Shown here: positions 47,101 to 54,933 of the stretch, piece by piece
How the letters are laid out: each line of letters starts with the position of its first letter
Position numbering within the stretch: position 1 is the first letter of the stretch
Assembly (NCBI RefSeq): GCF_905404315.1
Contig: NC_066288.1
Span: 10,564,501-10,628,500, forward strand
Reading direction: 5' to 3'
Length of the DNA stretch: 64,000 bases
Source: Leptidea sinapis
Taxonomy: Eukaryota; Arthropoda; Insecta; Lepidoptera; Pieridae
Position numbers and translations under genes: made by a program
The notes under the pieces: generated by a model
Databases searched by the model: none
What the model saw: only the letters and a program-made list of their open reading frames with translations
What the model was told of the DNA's origin: nothing

Positions 47101-49412
47101 AGTGTAACAGGCCTTTTTCCAGCAGTTGATGTCTTCAGGCTGATGACCAAACAGTTTAACAGCAGCTTTTTTTATGATAATAAGGGAGGAGACAAGCAGG
47201 ACATTCAGCTGATGGTACAATTACCATCAATGTGTACAATTACTATCAATGTTCTGAACATTACAATGTAGTGTGCCACTGAGGATTCTTGAAAAACCCA
47301 AAAATTTTGAGTGACACTACAATTGCGCTCATCACTGCACACTGGGTCACTTGGGTACTTACACATTACTGCTACACAGCAGAAAAAGGTGCTGTTATGG
47401 TACCCATAATGTAGCCAGCATCCTGTGCAAAGGAGCCTCCCACTGTTAAAGCTGTTAGTATGGCTGAGTTTTCCGCAGTTTCCACAATATTCAACACAAA
47501 AATTAACAATTCACCTGTCAAATCTCTTGTGAATTATCAATTCAAGTTGTATTGAGCATGATTATTGTTATGGTTTGGGAGTGCAAATGAGTTAACATGT
47601 CACCTGATGCTACATTATCACTGTCAAACACTAGAGGAATCAGAGTGTTGCAAGCCTAACAGAAGCATTGGCAGCCTTTAATATGAATTGATTTGATAAT
47701 CATGTCAGTGCTGAACATTGTTTTAGGTATCTGGAAAGATTATTTGATGATCATACATTTAACTGATGGCAAAAGGTTTAAAAGTAGAAAGCAAATAAGT
47801 AGAACAAAAAGAAAAATAATAAGGAATATTGCTATTTTCAAATTGACAATTTGAAACATTAGGTGGCCCAGATCCACACCATACTGCTGCCATACAATAC
47901 TGAATGATTTACATATTATATAGAGTATTTAGCAGTGACTACATACTTGGAGACATTGGTTATATTTCTAGGTCATACTTATTAAGTTATTAACACCTGC
48001 ACCTAGGGTTGTCAACCGTACTCTAAACTACAGTATTGTAGTCTAGGTCATGTAAGTAAATAAAAGAGTATGCTAAAATAGTGTTTTTACAAAAACCAAC
48101 TTTTTTAGCACAAGCCAACAAAAAAGCAAGAAACCAAAGAGCAATGCAGAGGAGCATGTTTAATCTAAAATTAAGGAACCAAATCATACTCATTGGTTTT
48201 TTTTAAATTATAGGTACAAAGAAATGGAGATGGTCCGGATGAACCAAAATAATCATCTGGGTCTCACTCTGGCACCCAAGAAATGGCAAGAGTGTTCTCC
48301 ACTCAAACAGGAAGACCTATATGAAGGGAGGATGGTCTCACGACCTCAAACTGACTAGTATACCTTACTGGATAGAAACAGCAATAGACAGAGAACAGGG
48401 AACCCGATGCCCAAAGGCACACCACACTGAGGGACTAAGTCTTATTGTAGTAAGCCACTATGGCTAACTAAAATCTTGAATAAAAATTCTCTAGTATTCT
48501 TTCAGAAACTGAATTGAATTATCTTGAATGACAAAAGTATTAGGCTGGATACAAATATTAAAAACAAAGGCAAAATAATAATAAGAAAGAAAGAGAAAGA
48601 ATGGAGGGGCTATAGAAAGAGATGTGACCTTTTCTGGCTTTAGTTTGTTATATGTGGAGAAGATGTGAAAGATTTTGATACAAATAGTAGGTGTTGAGTG
48701 GTTAATTATTTATTAAAACTATTGTTAATAATATGTATAAATTAAGTGTTCAGTAGTGGTGGTTGGCTTTAACAAAAAATCTGTCCAAAGGAATCAGTTG
48801 TGAGACACAAATGTTTTTAATGCCTTTTAAAATAATATAAATATGACATGAAAGCTTAAAGTAAATCATTCCACACAACTAATTAGTAGGATACTTTAGG
48901 AACTAGGTCCAAAGTTTAAAGCAATGATTGATCAACGTAAATGATAAAATTATGCCATATTCGTGACGTCTTTCACAATCCATTTCCACCCCTTTGTATG
49001 TGGATGAGAAAAATCAATAAAATGTTCAAGTTGGCTGAGCATATAAATTCGATGTACTATTTGATGCTAAACCAAATTAGCTAGTAAATATTTAAAGTAG
49101 TAGATTTTCTTGGAATTCACTATGAACCTATAAAATACAGAGTTAAAATATATTCTATCTTCTCGAAAATCGATAATATTTGCATGTAGAAATGATGAAA
49201 ATCTTTCATTGTCATTTCATAAGTTTTTTGATACCAATTTGTTACTTTTAAATACAGAGCCTATAAATATGTAATTGTAAAGGAACATGAAAAATAAAAA
49301 TATTAGTCATCCGTGGGATTGGCTAACAAAAAGCAGATAAATAGTAGAAACATTCGACATGGCACCAAAAATAATGTTACTTACTTTGTCCAACAAGCGC
49401 TTTTAGAGCCAT
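28970..49412 (-). CDS. Rop: Rop, Sec1/Munc18-family syntaxin-binding protein, 15 coding exons plus an alternative exon 4
   Basis: Neuronal SM protein that binds syntaxin-1 and controls SNARE assembly for synaptic vesicle and other exocytosis at the plasma membrane. Exons: 49385-49412, 46925-47071, 45926-46081, 44792-44895 or 44546-44649, 43848-43996, 42079-42139, 41261-41415, 40367-40521, 35619-35773, 34854-34934, 34339-34506, 32768-32857, 30557-30654, 30241-30323, 28970-29103. They total 1764 nt, 587 residues (fly Rop 597, Munc18-1 594). Seen: MALKALVGQKIMNEV start, DQLSMRMVSACCKM, YLITPSEKSVHALI, EKARSQLLVLDRGFD, MRDLSQMIKKMPQYQKELSK, YQMSRWTPVIKDIMED, YGHWHKDKA and CAYEVT...WEVIIGASH. All splice sites are GT-AG with matching phases, and there are no internal stops. 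A TTTTAG 20-30 bp before the ATG may be the acceptor of a 5'-UTR intron. Confidence 0.97.
29270..29715 (+). mobile_element. LINE 3' end fragment
   Basis: The frame 29306-29518 ends LTHRTVARTNSPIPRSLSAL then CDLWMDGRRF, a layout (repeated Arg-Thr-x-x-Ser-Pro near the end, then a stop) that recalls LINE ORF2 C-termini. The tail runs into ATAAATAAATAACTAAATAA at 29694-29715, a LINE-type 3' microsatellite. Inside Rop intron 14, opposite to the gene. Confidence 0.45.
30241..30323 (-). CDS. Rop: Rop exon 14
   Basis: Acceptor TTTTAAG, donor GTAAGA. Encodes residues 517-543: VRYGHWHKDKAQQTIKNVPR then LIVFVVG. Confidence 0.96.
30557..30654 (-). CDS. Rop: Rop exon 13
   Basis: Acceptor CTGACAG, donor GTAAAA. 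Encodes residues 484-515: DIMEDAIEDKLDQRHFPFL and AGRAQTSGYQAPT. Confidence 0.96.
30933..31257 (+). mobile_element. Non-autonomous Helitron, complete
   Basis: Starts TCTATACTAATATTATAAAG after an A and ends GGCAAAACAACGTTTGCCG (hairpin), GGTCAG, CTAG before a T. 325 bp, no ORF. In Rop intron 12, opposite to the gene. Confidence 0.8.
31258..32544. other. Rop intron 12, mostly unassigned
   Basis: Two short GC-richer patches stand out (31490-31620 and 31985-32310), each with small open frames, but I recognise no family in them. Confidence 0.4.
32545..32725 (+). mobile_element. RTE-type LINE 3' end
   Basis: GGGAGGCCTTTGTCCAGCAG followed by (GAT)n (ATATGATGATGATAA) is the 3' end I know from lepidopteran RTE elements; CTGGAAGACGCAGTGTTAGT upstream belongs to the same ORF end. 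5'-truncated, in Rop intron 12. Confidence 0.65.
32768..32857 (-). CDS. Rop: Rop exon 12
   Basis: Acceptor TACCAG, donor GTAACA. Exactly 30 codons, residues 454-483: GNRKKQYQVPRKERITEQTY then QMSRWTPVIK, diagnostic of Munc18/Rop. Too short to appear as a minus-strand ORF of its own. Confidence 0.97.
33290..33480. repeat. Dispersed repeat pair, copy 2 (with 8820-8995)
   Basis: TTTTTTGAGCAATGCACGC, CACACTAAAGTAATAAAC and AAGAGGCTCTATCTAG match copy 1. Internal ACACTAACACC..GTGTTAGTATGCGTGTGTG can form a hairpin. Confidence 0.55.
33774..34070 (+). repeat. ~310-bp interspersed repeat, copy 5
   Basis: CAGTGGAAGGGTCCTTTGC to GCTGAACGTCGTGCTCGTC. Lacks the A tail at its 3' end, so it is slightly truncated. 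Rop intron 11. Confidence 0.8.
34339..34506 (-). CDS. Rop: Rop exon 11
   Basis: Acceptor CTTTTCAG, donor GTACGT. 56 codons, residues 398-453: SVKNYDKMRIIALYIMSKNG, ISEENLNKLVTHAQLEP, NLANLGLNVVVD. Confidence 0.97.
34583..34757. repeat. Dispersed ~175-bp repeat, copy 1 (with 63145-63320)
   Basis: AATGACTTTCTATACAT, AATCACGTC.TATAAAA, TTGTTTAAAATATTCTT and AAGCAGCAATGTA occur in the same order in both copies. Class unknown. In Rop intron 10. Confidence 0.6.
34854..34934 (-). CDS. Rop: Rop exon 10
   Basis: Acceptor GGTGCAG, donor GTATTT. 27 codons, residues 371-397: DLAMGTDAEGEKIKDHMRS then IVPVLLDQ. Confidence 0.97.
35023..35260. mobile_element. MITE with GTTGCACCA ends
   Basis: GGGTTGCACCACCTAACATTAG at the left and ATGGTGCAACACA at the right are inverted, with a further TGTTGCACCATTTGAC inside. 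Non-coding; Rop intron 9. Confidence 0.5.
35619..35773 (-). CDS. Rop: Rop exon 9
   Basis: Acceptor ATTTCAG, donor GTAATT. Residues 320-370: DKQSMRDLSQMIKKMPQYQK then ELSKYATHLRLAEDCMKAY, the domain 3a helical region that contacts the SNARE bundle. Confidence 0.97.
36204..37267. mobile_element. Foldback-type element with long inverted ends and a coding remnant
   Basis: The first and last 31 bp (36204-36234 and 37237-37267) are perfect inverted copies, and similarity between the two arms continues, interrupted, for roughly 220 bp. A second inverted pair lies inside at 36872-36978 (ACACCCATGCTTTAAATCC). On the minus strand a segment of about 43 codons at 36616-36484 is open and ends NFNNCTIQNVNYY then a stop. 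It abuts the LINE tail at 37268. Rop intron 8. Confidence 0.75.
37268..40355 (-). mobile_element. LINE (CR1/Jockey-like, family B), ORF2 with several breaks
   Basis: On the minus strand: endonuclease (about 40320-39648; LLHQNIQGLLSKKEILDL, ICLTETFLK, IIIAGDININTLA, LSDHSTAQLL), linker (39559-39299), reverse transcriptase in pieces (39245-38718 KPLFKKGDRSHINNYKPVTL; 38633-38403 ALFFDMSKAFD and AQGSVLGPLLF; 38364-37492 VLFADDISVI with the catalytic ADD, then SILRYGLILWGN). The 3' end carries AAATAAATGAATATGAAT. Three or more stops or frameshifts. Same orientation as Rop, in intron 8, its 5' end only about 10-20 bp past the exon-8 donor. Confidence 0.9.
40367..40521 (-). CDS. Rop: Rop exon 8
   Basis: Acceptor GTAAAG, donor GTGAGT. 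Residues 268-318: YDAQSQGNMKEVLLDENDEL, WVELRHQHIAVVS, LKKFTESKRMGG. No stop codon separates this exon from the LINE endonuclease frame that follows the donor. Confidence 0.97.
41090..41269. repeat. 180-bp duplicated segment, copy at the exon 7 donor
   Basis: Matches 44186-44365 over 180 bp without gaps and with about nine differences. It holds the last 9 nt of Rop exon 7, its donor and the first 171 nt of intron 7. Confidence 0.95.
41261..41415 (-). CDS. Rop: Rop exon 7
   Basis: Acceptor CTGTTAG, donor GTAATA. Residues 216-266: ADEPTMGEGPEKARSQLLVL, DRGFDCVSPLLHELTLQAM, YDLLPIENDVY. MGEGPEKARSQLL.LDRGFD is a hallmark of the family. Confidence 0.97.
41528..41945 (-). mobile_element. LINE family A 3' end fragment
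   Basis: Minus-strand frames read RIYHGECSEELFDLITAAEF and LRTTRHKLVYHLHHLDVWRS, nearly identical to the C-terminus of the copy at 5618-6343. About 130 bp is deleted near 41578. Rop intron 6. Confidence 0.8.
42079..42139 (-). CDS. Rop: Rop exon 6
   Basis: Acceptor TTTGTAG, donor GTATAT. Completes S195 and encodes residues 196-215: DWERNVELAQLIQQKLDAYK. Confidence 0.96.
42240..42515 (+). mobile_element. LINE 3' end with TTTGA tail
   Basis: GTCATTTCCTTGACCTACAT, GAATAAAGTGATTTTTGATT and then TGATTTGA repeats form a LINE-type 3' terminus; no coding part remains. Rop intron 5. Confidence 0.6.
42516..43847. other. Rop intron 5, rest, nothing identified
   Basis: AT-rich, without ORFs carrying family motifs and without repeats shared with other parts of the window. 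Confidence 0.5.
43848..43996 (-). CDS. Rop: Rop exon 5
   Basis: Acceptor TATAATAG, donor GTACGT. Residues 146-194: VFSLDSPETFQCMYNPAL, NMERIAEQIATLCATLGEYP. Starts in phase 0, which fits either exon-4 version. Confidence 0.97.
44186..44365. repeat. 180-bp duplicated segment, ectopic copy with a decoy donor
   Basis: Second copy of 41090-41269, now between exon 4B and exon 5. It keeps CTACAG/GTAATAATATT at 44357/44356 on the minus strand, an intact but displaced 5' splice site. Confidence 0.95.
44546..44649 (-). CDS. Rop: Rop exon 4B (alternative, downstream version)
   Basis: Acceptor ATTAG, donor GTAATA. 104 nt. With the final G of exon 3 it encodes V111 and residues 112-145: CPEELFNELCKSSAARK then IKTLKEINIAFLPYESQ. 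Close to the fly Rop sequence as I know it. Same length and phases as exon 4A, with 22 of 34 residues identical. Confidence 0.95.
44792..44895 (-). CDS. Rop: Rop exon 4A (alternative, upstream version)
   Basis: Acceptor ATTTCCAG, donor GTTTGT. 104 nt. With exon 3 it encodes A111 and residues 112-145: CPDVLFDELARSRVAKY then IKTLKEINIAYIPYEQQ. The CPD.LF.EL..SR.AK pattern is nearer to vertebrate Munc18-1 than to fly Rop. No stop, no frameshift, good splice sites. A 142-nt intron separates it from 4B. Confidence 0.93.
45554..45829. mobile_element. piggyBac-like MITE, older copy
   Basis: Starts CCTTCCG and ends with the inverse GGAAGG; the 4-bp ATAA flanks both sides (45550-45553, 45830-45833). 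Internal TATTATTTTACGTGTA, TATTGAAACA.GCTATAAGA and CCATG match the copy at 49796-50455. Non-coding; Rop intron 3. Confidence 0.6.
45926..46081 (-). CDS. Rop: Rop exon 3
   Basis: Acceptor TTTACAG, donor GTAATA. Completes L59 and encodes residues 60-110: VEDIHKKREPLYTMDGIYL, ITPSEKSVHALINDFS, AAHVFFTE. Ends in phase 1, which fits both exon-4 versions. Confidence 0.97.
46238..46552 (+). mobile_element. 3' fragment of the EN-RT-RNase H LINE
   Basis: The frame 46240-46449 reads CRFCLEADVTPLHLLCNCG then PLMHKRNTILGYY, matching the C-terminus of the copy at 18242-22080; its 3' UTR GAGTGGCGAACACAATAGTT and an (AAT)n tail follow. In Rop intron 2, opposite to the gene. Confidence 0.88.
46925..47071 (-). 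CDS. Rop: Rop exon 2
   Basis: Acceptor CTTTCAG, donor GTATGT. Residues 11-58: IMNEVIRYRPKGKEIPKVEW, RILIVDQLSMRMVSACCKM, HDISAEGIT. A conserved part of domain 1 that holds syntaxin. Confidence 0.97.
47167..47445 (-). repeat. ~310-bp interspersed repeat, copy 6
   Basis: Read on the minus strand: CAGTGGGAGGCTCCTTTGC to GCTGAATGTCCTGC..TTATTATCATAAAAAAA. Diverged and internally shortened. Rop intron 1. Confidence 0.8.
47560..47690 (-). mobile_element. Degenerate LINE family A tail
   Basis: ACATGTCACCTGATG, ACTAGAGGAATCAGAG and TTGGCAGCCTTTAA are recognisable against GGTCACCTGTTAAGTGATC, CACCAGAGGAATCACAGG and TTGCCGGCCTTTAAGG at 5600-5690. Strongly diverged. Confidence 0.5.
48205..48430 (+). 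mobile_element. RTE-type LINE ORF C-terminal fragment
   Basis: Plus-strand translation gives KKWRWSG, then WVSLWHPRNGKSVL, then GWSHDLKLTSIPYWIETAID, REQGTRC. KWRW.GH..R, W.PR.GKR..GR...RW.DDLK and W...A.DR..W is the RTE C-terminal pattern. With one stop. Rop intron 1. Confidence 0.65.
49385..49412 (-). CDS. Rop: Rop exon 1 (start codon)
   Basis: 28 nt: MALKALVGQ plus the first base of K10, then donor GTAAGT. Identical in its first residues to fly Rop as I know it. Context CAAAATGG is a good start site. Confidence 0.95.
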
Positions 49413-49795
49413 TTTGTAGGTAGACCGAACAGCACAATTCTAAAATAATCACAAACACAAGTATTTTTATTCCTCAAGCTATTCAGAATTAGAAAAGACG
49501 ACACTCAAGAAAGCAAAAATTGTTGGAAACTGTGACTGAAAGTTGAAACTAAAAGCTTCAAAATTGAAATATCTAATTGACATTATCATTGTCAATGTCA
49601 ATTAGACATAAATAGTCTGACCACAAAAAATTCTGCGTCTATGTAACCTCATAAAGTTATTATAAATAGAACTCTCATAATTATGAGGTAAGTAAGTGCC
49701 TTAGAAAGGCAAGAGAAATATGAACACAAGTAAACGTGTGACTAGAGATTTATTCGTAATGAAGAGGGTGTCATTGAATGAAACTTGAAACTTAA

Positions 49796-50455
49796 CCTTT
49801 CCGGATCGGCGCGCTCCGGATCTCGCTGTACACTATTGATCGGCAAGCTTCCGGCAATTTCGCGGCATTTTCCCCGTGTGTATTATTTTACGTGTAGTTA
49901 TAAAATGCTTATAACTAGGGTGATATGAGTGACTGTCACTGAAAGCTATTGAAACATGCTATAAGACCATGTATAAATTATTCATATTGTCTTTCTTTTT
50001 TTTTTCACACAGACTTTTCATTCGAAAAAAAGTGTAAAAATAGGTATATTTTAAAATAAATATTTTTATTATTGTTAATTACTTGTTTTATTTATTTCCT
50101 TTTATGTTTTTGTAATGAATAGTATATGTTAATTATAAAATAAAGCTTAAATCTCCACAAAGAACGATCTTCGTGTAAAGTCTTGATAACGACCGCTCGC
50201 TGCGCCGGCCGGGAACAAGTGGACACATAAGTGCTTTGTCCGTAAAGCTATGACGTCGAATATTGGTGGCCTTGAATCGTAACGGATCGAAATGTGTTTG
50301 GGAATTCACTCGTTCATAACTGCGTAGGCAAATAAACCATCTTGTACACCTAATAAGGGTGAAAACTGGATGAGGTAAAAAAGTGCCCCGCGGCACAGCC
50401 GCTCTCATTGTTTTTTGAATTACCAGTGCCCGCGGGCACGGCCGATGCGGAAAGG
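49796..50455. mobile_element. piggyBac-like MITE with TTAA on both sides
   Basis: Starts CCTTTCCGGATCGGC and ends with the inverse GCCGATGCGGAAAGG (one mismatch). TTAA flanks directly at 49792-49795 and 50456-50459, the piggyBac target. GTGCCCGCGGGCAC near the right end is a subterminal palindrome. 660 bp, no transposase. It sits about 400 bp upstream of the Rop start codon. Confidence 0.85.
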
Positions 50456-50739
50456 TTAATATTTGGTGTCGATTAGGATTAACATCTTCCTCGTTGACTC
50501 GTCGAGCTCGAATGAACGAAATGAGACAGAGTTCGGCGAGTACTCTTGTGTATGCATCGTGTGGAGGAGAATCACGTGTTAAATTGATTGTCACATTAAC
50601 AACAAGCCCGTTCGTTCAGTCGGGAGATCAGTGGTAAACCGATTCCTCGGTCACGTCTAGCCCACATCTCCAGTCCTTGCGCCCGCAAGGCCTCGAGATA
50701 AAGACAGGCATAGATAGAGGCAGGCGCTGCATACTGCGT

Positions 50740-50890
50740 ATTTTCGTAGCTTACTGACCACCAGCTTACTCAGTCATGCACAGCATTCTGGTCGTGGTTC
50801 AACACTGAAGTTCCCCAAGGCTGTGTGTTATGTCCTATTTCATACTACGTTTACAATATATATCATAATCTGTTTAAGATCCTAGATCTT
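50740..50890 (+). mobile_element. Possible LINE reverse-transcriptase scrap
   Basis: The frame around 50800-50840 reads NTEVPQGCVLCP, which resembles the block B motif (GVPQGCVLSP) of LINE reverse transcriptases. No other motif supports it. Confidence 0.35.
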
Positions 50891-51950
50891 ATTAAGTAAG
50901 TTTGGGGATATGCTGAAGCAAGATTGAATACGAATGAACAATATATTTTTTTATTGAAATAATTTCAGAGAGTTCTAAGGCATACCACGTCATTCATTAT
51001 GCAACACAAAATACAATATTATGGTTGGTACAAATTATCATATTATAAATAATGTGGACAATCACACATAACTATGTATTTTTTAAATATTGAATGAGCA
51101 ATTTGTACCTTGAAGGTACAATCCATCTCAATGTCATAAAAAAATGGTTTATTATTTTAGGTAAAGGCTTGAAAATGCTGTCGAGATAGCAATTTATTAT
51201 AGATAAATTATTATAAATATTTGAATTTAAATTATGTCATCACATTAACGTGTGAGCAGAAAACATATATAATAACGATGTAAGTTTATAGTTTAAACTC
51301 CATAATATTGTCCGGTCAATTCTATGATGAACGTGAAACAGTAAAGTGAAAGAAAAATAATAATTTTATTGTTGTTAATGAATAAAACTGAATAAGTGGA
51401 TCACTTACAAGTATTGTATTTAGTTTTATATATATTGTGGGAAAATTAACGCAATTTAGATATATTTGGGGAAAATTATATATTTTTTGGGGAAAATCGT
51501 GCACACAATGTGGAGAGGAGCCTTTATTTTTACGTCAGCTGAATTGGTCTGTGCTCTGTGGTAAGCCGACTAGCTGTCACTCGTCAGTATTTTACAGAGA
51601 TGCTTGAGAGGAGCATGTGTGAAATGTATTTTGTAATGTGACCAATCACGTGTGTTTGCGTAAAGGATAAATTGATTTTAATCATCGTGATTTACAAGTG
51701 AAATGGAAATCTAACGAAAGTAAACTGTGTTTAATTAATTTAGCGATAATTATTAATGTGAAAAATATTTCGTAAATAAAATTTGAAATATTTTGTGTAA
51801 ATACATTTTGTAAATAAGAAATTTCTCATTATTTTAAAAATAATAATCACATTTTAGTTTTTTTTAATCCACTCGTGCTGTAGGTATTTATAATTTGTGA
51901 TTGAGATAGTGAATATATTATTTTGTTGGTGATGTGTATGTTTGTTTCAC
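50891..51950. other. Upstream region, no gene; possible promoter of a plus-strand gene
   Basis: AT-rich. A less AT-rich stretch at 51525-51660 (TACGTCAGCTGAATTGG, CACTCGTCAGTATT) could hold a transcription start: TCAGT is an insect initiator-like motif. Speculative. Confidence 0.3.
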
Positions 51951-51996
51951 ATGGAAGATTTTGACATTGTATTCACCAACAACAGAGTTTTTCAAG

Positions 51997-52063
51997 ATGA
52001 ACAATGATAAAGTTTATATCATTAAATATCCTTGTTGGGTTGAAGGCTGGTTAGATAGATGCG
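51997..52063 (+). CDS. Possible orphan first coding exon, partial, function unknown
   Basis: ATG in good context (TTCAAGATGA) opens MNNDKVYIIKYPCWVEGWLD then RC and the first base of a codon, directly followed by the strong donor G/GTAAGTAA. I do not recognise the peptide. Two upstream ATGs open short frames: 51932 (stops after 10 codons) and 51951 (18 codons; stop at 52005-52007, overlapping the main start in another frame). No downstream exon is visible before 64000, so the rest would lie beyond the window. It could equally be chance. Confidence 0.35.
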
Positions 52064-52311
52064 GTAAGTAATTCCGTAATTAATTTCTTCAAATATACTT
52101 TAACGTTGCCATAATTTTGTATGAGTAATATTTATTTATATATATTTTTTTAAACTACCTATCACGCATTATAGCTTGACATCTAGTAGAAATTGTAGTA
52201 CCTAGTACCGATGTAGTAATTTTATGCCTAGTTGTTTTAAAAGTGCAAATTTCAATACTGTGCCAATAGGTACCTACCTCACCATAATCGAAATAATATT
52301 TAAATATAACT

Positions 52312-52767
52312 ATATGTCCCAGCAAACGTTCTATTGCCATACCAATAAATAAATAAAAAAAAAAAAATTGGGCTATAAAAAATAGATGACGACCGATTCT
52401 CATACGAACATAATATTATATCATACATACAATTTATCGAACTACAATAATTATTGTACTCGTATGCCATGCCATGTGTTGCAAGAACCATATTGCGGAT
52501 CTGTGGATGGAACAGAATGTATGGGTTTTTCAATGCTGAATAACAATAAAATAAAAATAAAAAAATGTCAAAATAATAAAACATATATTTAGAGGTGGGT
52601 CACCCTTATTATAATATGTATATGGGATATGAAAATTAGATGTTAGCCGATTCTCAGACCTACCCCGATATACCTATACACAAAATTTCATAAGAATCGG
52701 TTTAGTCGTTTCGGAGGAGTTTGGTAATCAACACCGCGACACGAGAATTTTATATATTATTATTAGA
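52312..52767 (-). mobile_element. Helitron-like element, degenerate end
   Basis: Carries GTCCCAGCAAACGTTCTATTGCC at the left and CGGAGGAGTTTGG..CACGAGAATTTTATATATTA at the right, as in the three copies that follow. The CTAG end is mutated. Its right end joins a 3' scrap of the 310-bp repeat (52771-52810). Confidence 0.55.
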
Positions 52768-52907
52768 CTAGGCTGAACATCCTGCTCGTCTCGCCCATTA
52801 TTATCATAAACATTCTACGGGGAAGTGCTTTTCATTGCTAACAACGAACATATGAAATTTATTTATTGCGTCGAATACAGTATAATATACACACTCATAT
52901 ATATATA

Positions 52908-53226
52908 CTAGCTGACCCAGCAAACGTTGTATTGCCGATATTAAAATCGCAATACAAAAGTAACTGTTGATCGTAGATGGGTGAAAATTTGAAGTTGTAT
53001 GTATTTTTTAATGCTGACCCATAATAAAACAAATTTGAAAAAAAATGTCAAAAAAATTAAAAAAATTTTTTTCGTGTGAACCCTTAACATTTAGGGGTAT
53101 GAAAAATAGATGTTGGCCGATTCTCAGACCTACTCAATATGCTCACAAAATTTCATGAGAATCGGTCAAGCCGTTTCGGAGGAGTACGGGAACGAACGTT
53201 GTGACACGAGAATTTTATATATAAGA
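52908..53226 (-). mobile_element. Non-autonomous Helitron, complete
   Basis: On the minus strand starts TCTTATATATAAAATTCTCG after A and ends in ACGTTTGCTGGGTCAG, CTAG before T. 319 bp, non-coding. Confidence 0.72.
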
Positions 53227-53234
53227 TTATTAGA

Positions 53235-53640
53235 CTAGCTGAGCCAGCAAACGTGTTGCCATATAAAGTAACTAAAAAAAAAATGGGGTATAAAAATACC
53301 TACCAAATTTATCGTACTACAATTAGTGATACGATTGCCATCTTGCAACCCTATAGCGGATTTGTCAATGGAACAGAATAATATAAAATCGCGATACAAA
53401 AATAGTTGCAGATCGTAGAAAGGCGAAAATTTGAAGTTGTATCTATTTTTTCATGCTGAATCATAAAAAAAAATTACGTCAAAATTAGGACCACCCTTAA
53501 CATTTAGGGGGATGAAAAATAGATGTTGTCCAATTCTCCACCCTAGCCGATATGCACGCTTAGATTTACGAAAATCGGTCGAGCCGTTTCGGAGGAGTTC
53601 AATTACGTACACCGTGGCACGAGAATTTTATACATATTAA
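53235..53640 (-). mobile_element. Non-autonomous Helitron, second copy in the cluster
   Basis: CTAG at 53235-53238 followed by GAGCCAGCAAACGTGTTGCC; right end GGAGGAGTTC, CGAGAATTTTATACATA. Starts only 9 bp after the previous element ends. Confidence 0.6.
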
Positions 53641-54337
53641 GTACCTACTTCTTGCGATTTACTTTGATATTAAAACCAATATTAGTTAGACGTAATAAAA
53701 CTATTAAAGAATACCTGTTAAGAAGTGCAACTTTTTAGTCTGCATTATTTAATGGGAATTCGACAACTATTCCGTTAGGAGATGATAGAGGTAACTATTT
53801 CCGATAATCTTAACGTTTTTTTTGGTTTTTAGCTTTTCAATAAATTTATTTAAAAAAAAAATTTCTTTGTTTCTTAAAATAATTAAACATTGATTATAAA
53901 TTAATATTAAAACAAGAATTATCCGTACAAAATGCGAGACAAAAAAGTAATTATTTTTTATATATTTTTTAATTAAAAAAATGACCGTTTTCTTAGCTCT
54001 CCTAAAATGGGTAACAACTAGGAACTTATTTCAAAGAAACTGAAAAAATAATAATCACAAAGGAAGGCGGGAATCGTATTCGAACAAATCTAAATAAAAT
54101 AAAAAATACAAATGTAAAATATAATTCAGAACCAATAACAGTTTACTAGTAACAGTAAGTATCCATCCTTACTCTGCGGTAGTAATTACATTAGATAAGA
54201 CATTTTGTAATTTAGCCTAATTTAAAGATCTTGCTCGAAGCGTTTATTCCATGACGGTATAGACATGTAGCCAAAGGCACGACCTCGTGAAGGTCAAACA
54301 TTTCATATGGTAAATAAAAAAAAAATTAACAAAAAAA
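53641..54337. other. AT-rich spacer, nothing identified
   Basis: Long A/T runs, no ORF with motifs and no shared repeat. Confidence 0.45.
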
Positions 54338-54535
54338 CAACCGACTTCAAAATAGCTATTCCAAACCAATAGATACAATATGCATTAAAAATTTATAAAA
54401 ATAATTGCGTATTTTCATACAATCAAATAAAAAAAGAATTATCAAAATCGGTTCACCCAGTCGAAAGTTTTGAGGTAACAAACATAAAAAAATCATACCG
54501 ACGAATTGAGAACCTCCTCCTTTTCGGTTAAAAAT
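54338..54535. repeat. Interspersed repeat with AACCGAC-type ends
   Basis: ACAACCGACTTCAAAA at the left; AAAATCGGTTCACCCAGTC, AGTTTTGAGGTAACAAACAT and GAATTGAGAACCTCCTCC toward the right, closing with TTTTCGGTT. I associate this with a common lepidopteran repeat. Class unknown. Confidence 0.5.
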
Positions 54536-54615
54536 TCCGAATCTATGGTATCATTAAGAAATAGTAACATTATGTGCTAAACATAAACGTCTCTTACCAA
54601 TTATTTATAATAATA

Positions 54616-54933
54616 CTAGCTGACCCAGCAAACGTTGTATTGCCGATATTGAAATCGCGATACAAAAGTAACTGTTGATCGTAGATGGGTGAAAATTTGA
54701 AGTTGTAGTATGTATTTGAAGTTGTAGAAGTATGTATTTTTTAATCCTGACTCATAATCAAACAAACTTGTCTGTCATAATAAAATGTCAAAAAAATTAA
54801 AAAAAAAAATGGCGTGGACCACCCTTAACATTTAGGGGGATGAAAAATAGATGTCCTATTCTCAGACCTACCCAATATGCACTCAAAATGTCATGAGAAT
54901 CAGCACCGCGACGTGAGAATTTTATATATTAGA
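54616..54933 (-). mobile_element. Non-autonomous Helitron, third copy in the cluster
   Basis: CTAG at 54616-54619, then TGACCCAGCAAACGTTGTATTG; right end CGTGAGAATTTTATATATTA then the TC start. Very close to 52908-53226, with an internal short duplication near 54700. Confidence 0.72.

Noticed and set aside
50133..50594. 153-codon minus-strand frame
   Set aside because: It runs through the right terminal inverted repeat of the piggyBac-like MITE and past its TTAA into flanking DNA. No motif, so a chance frame.
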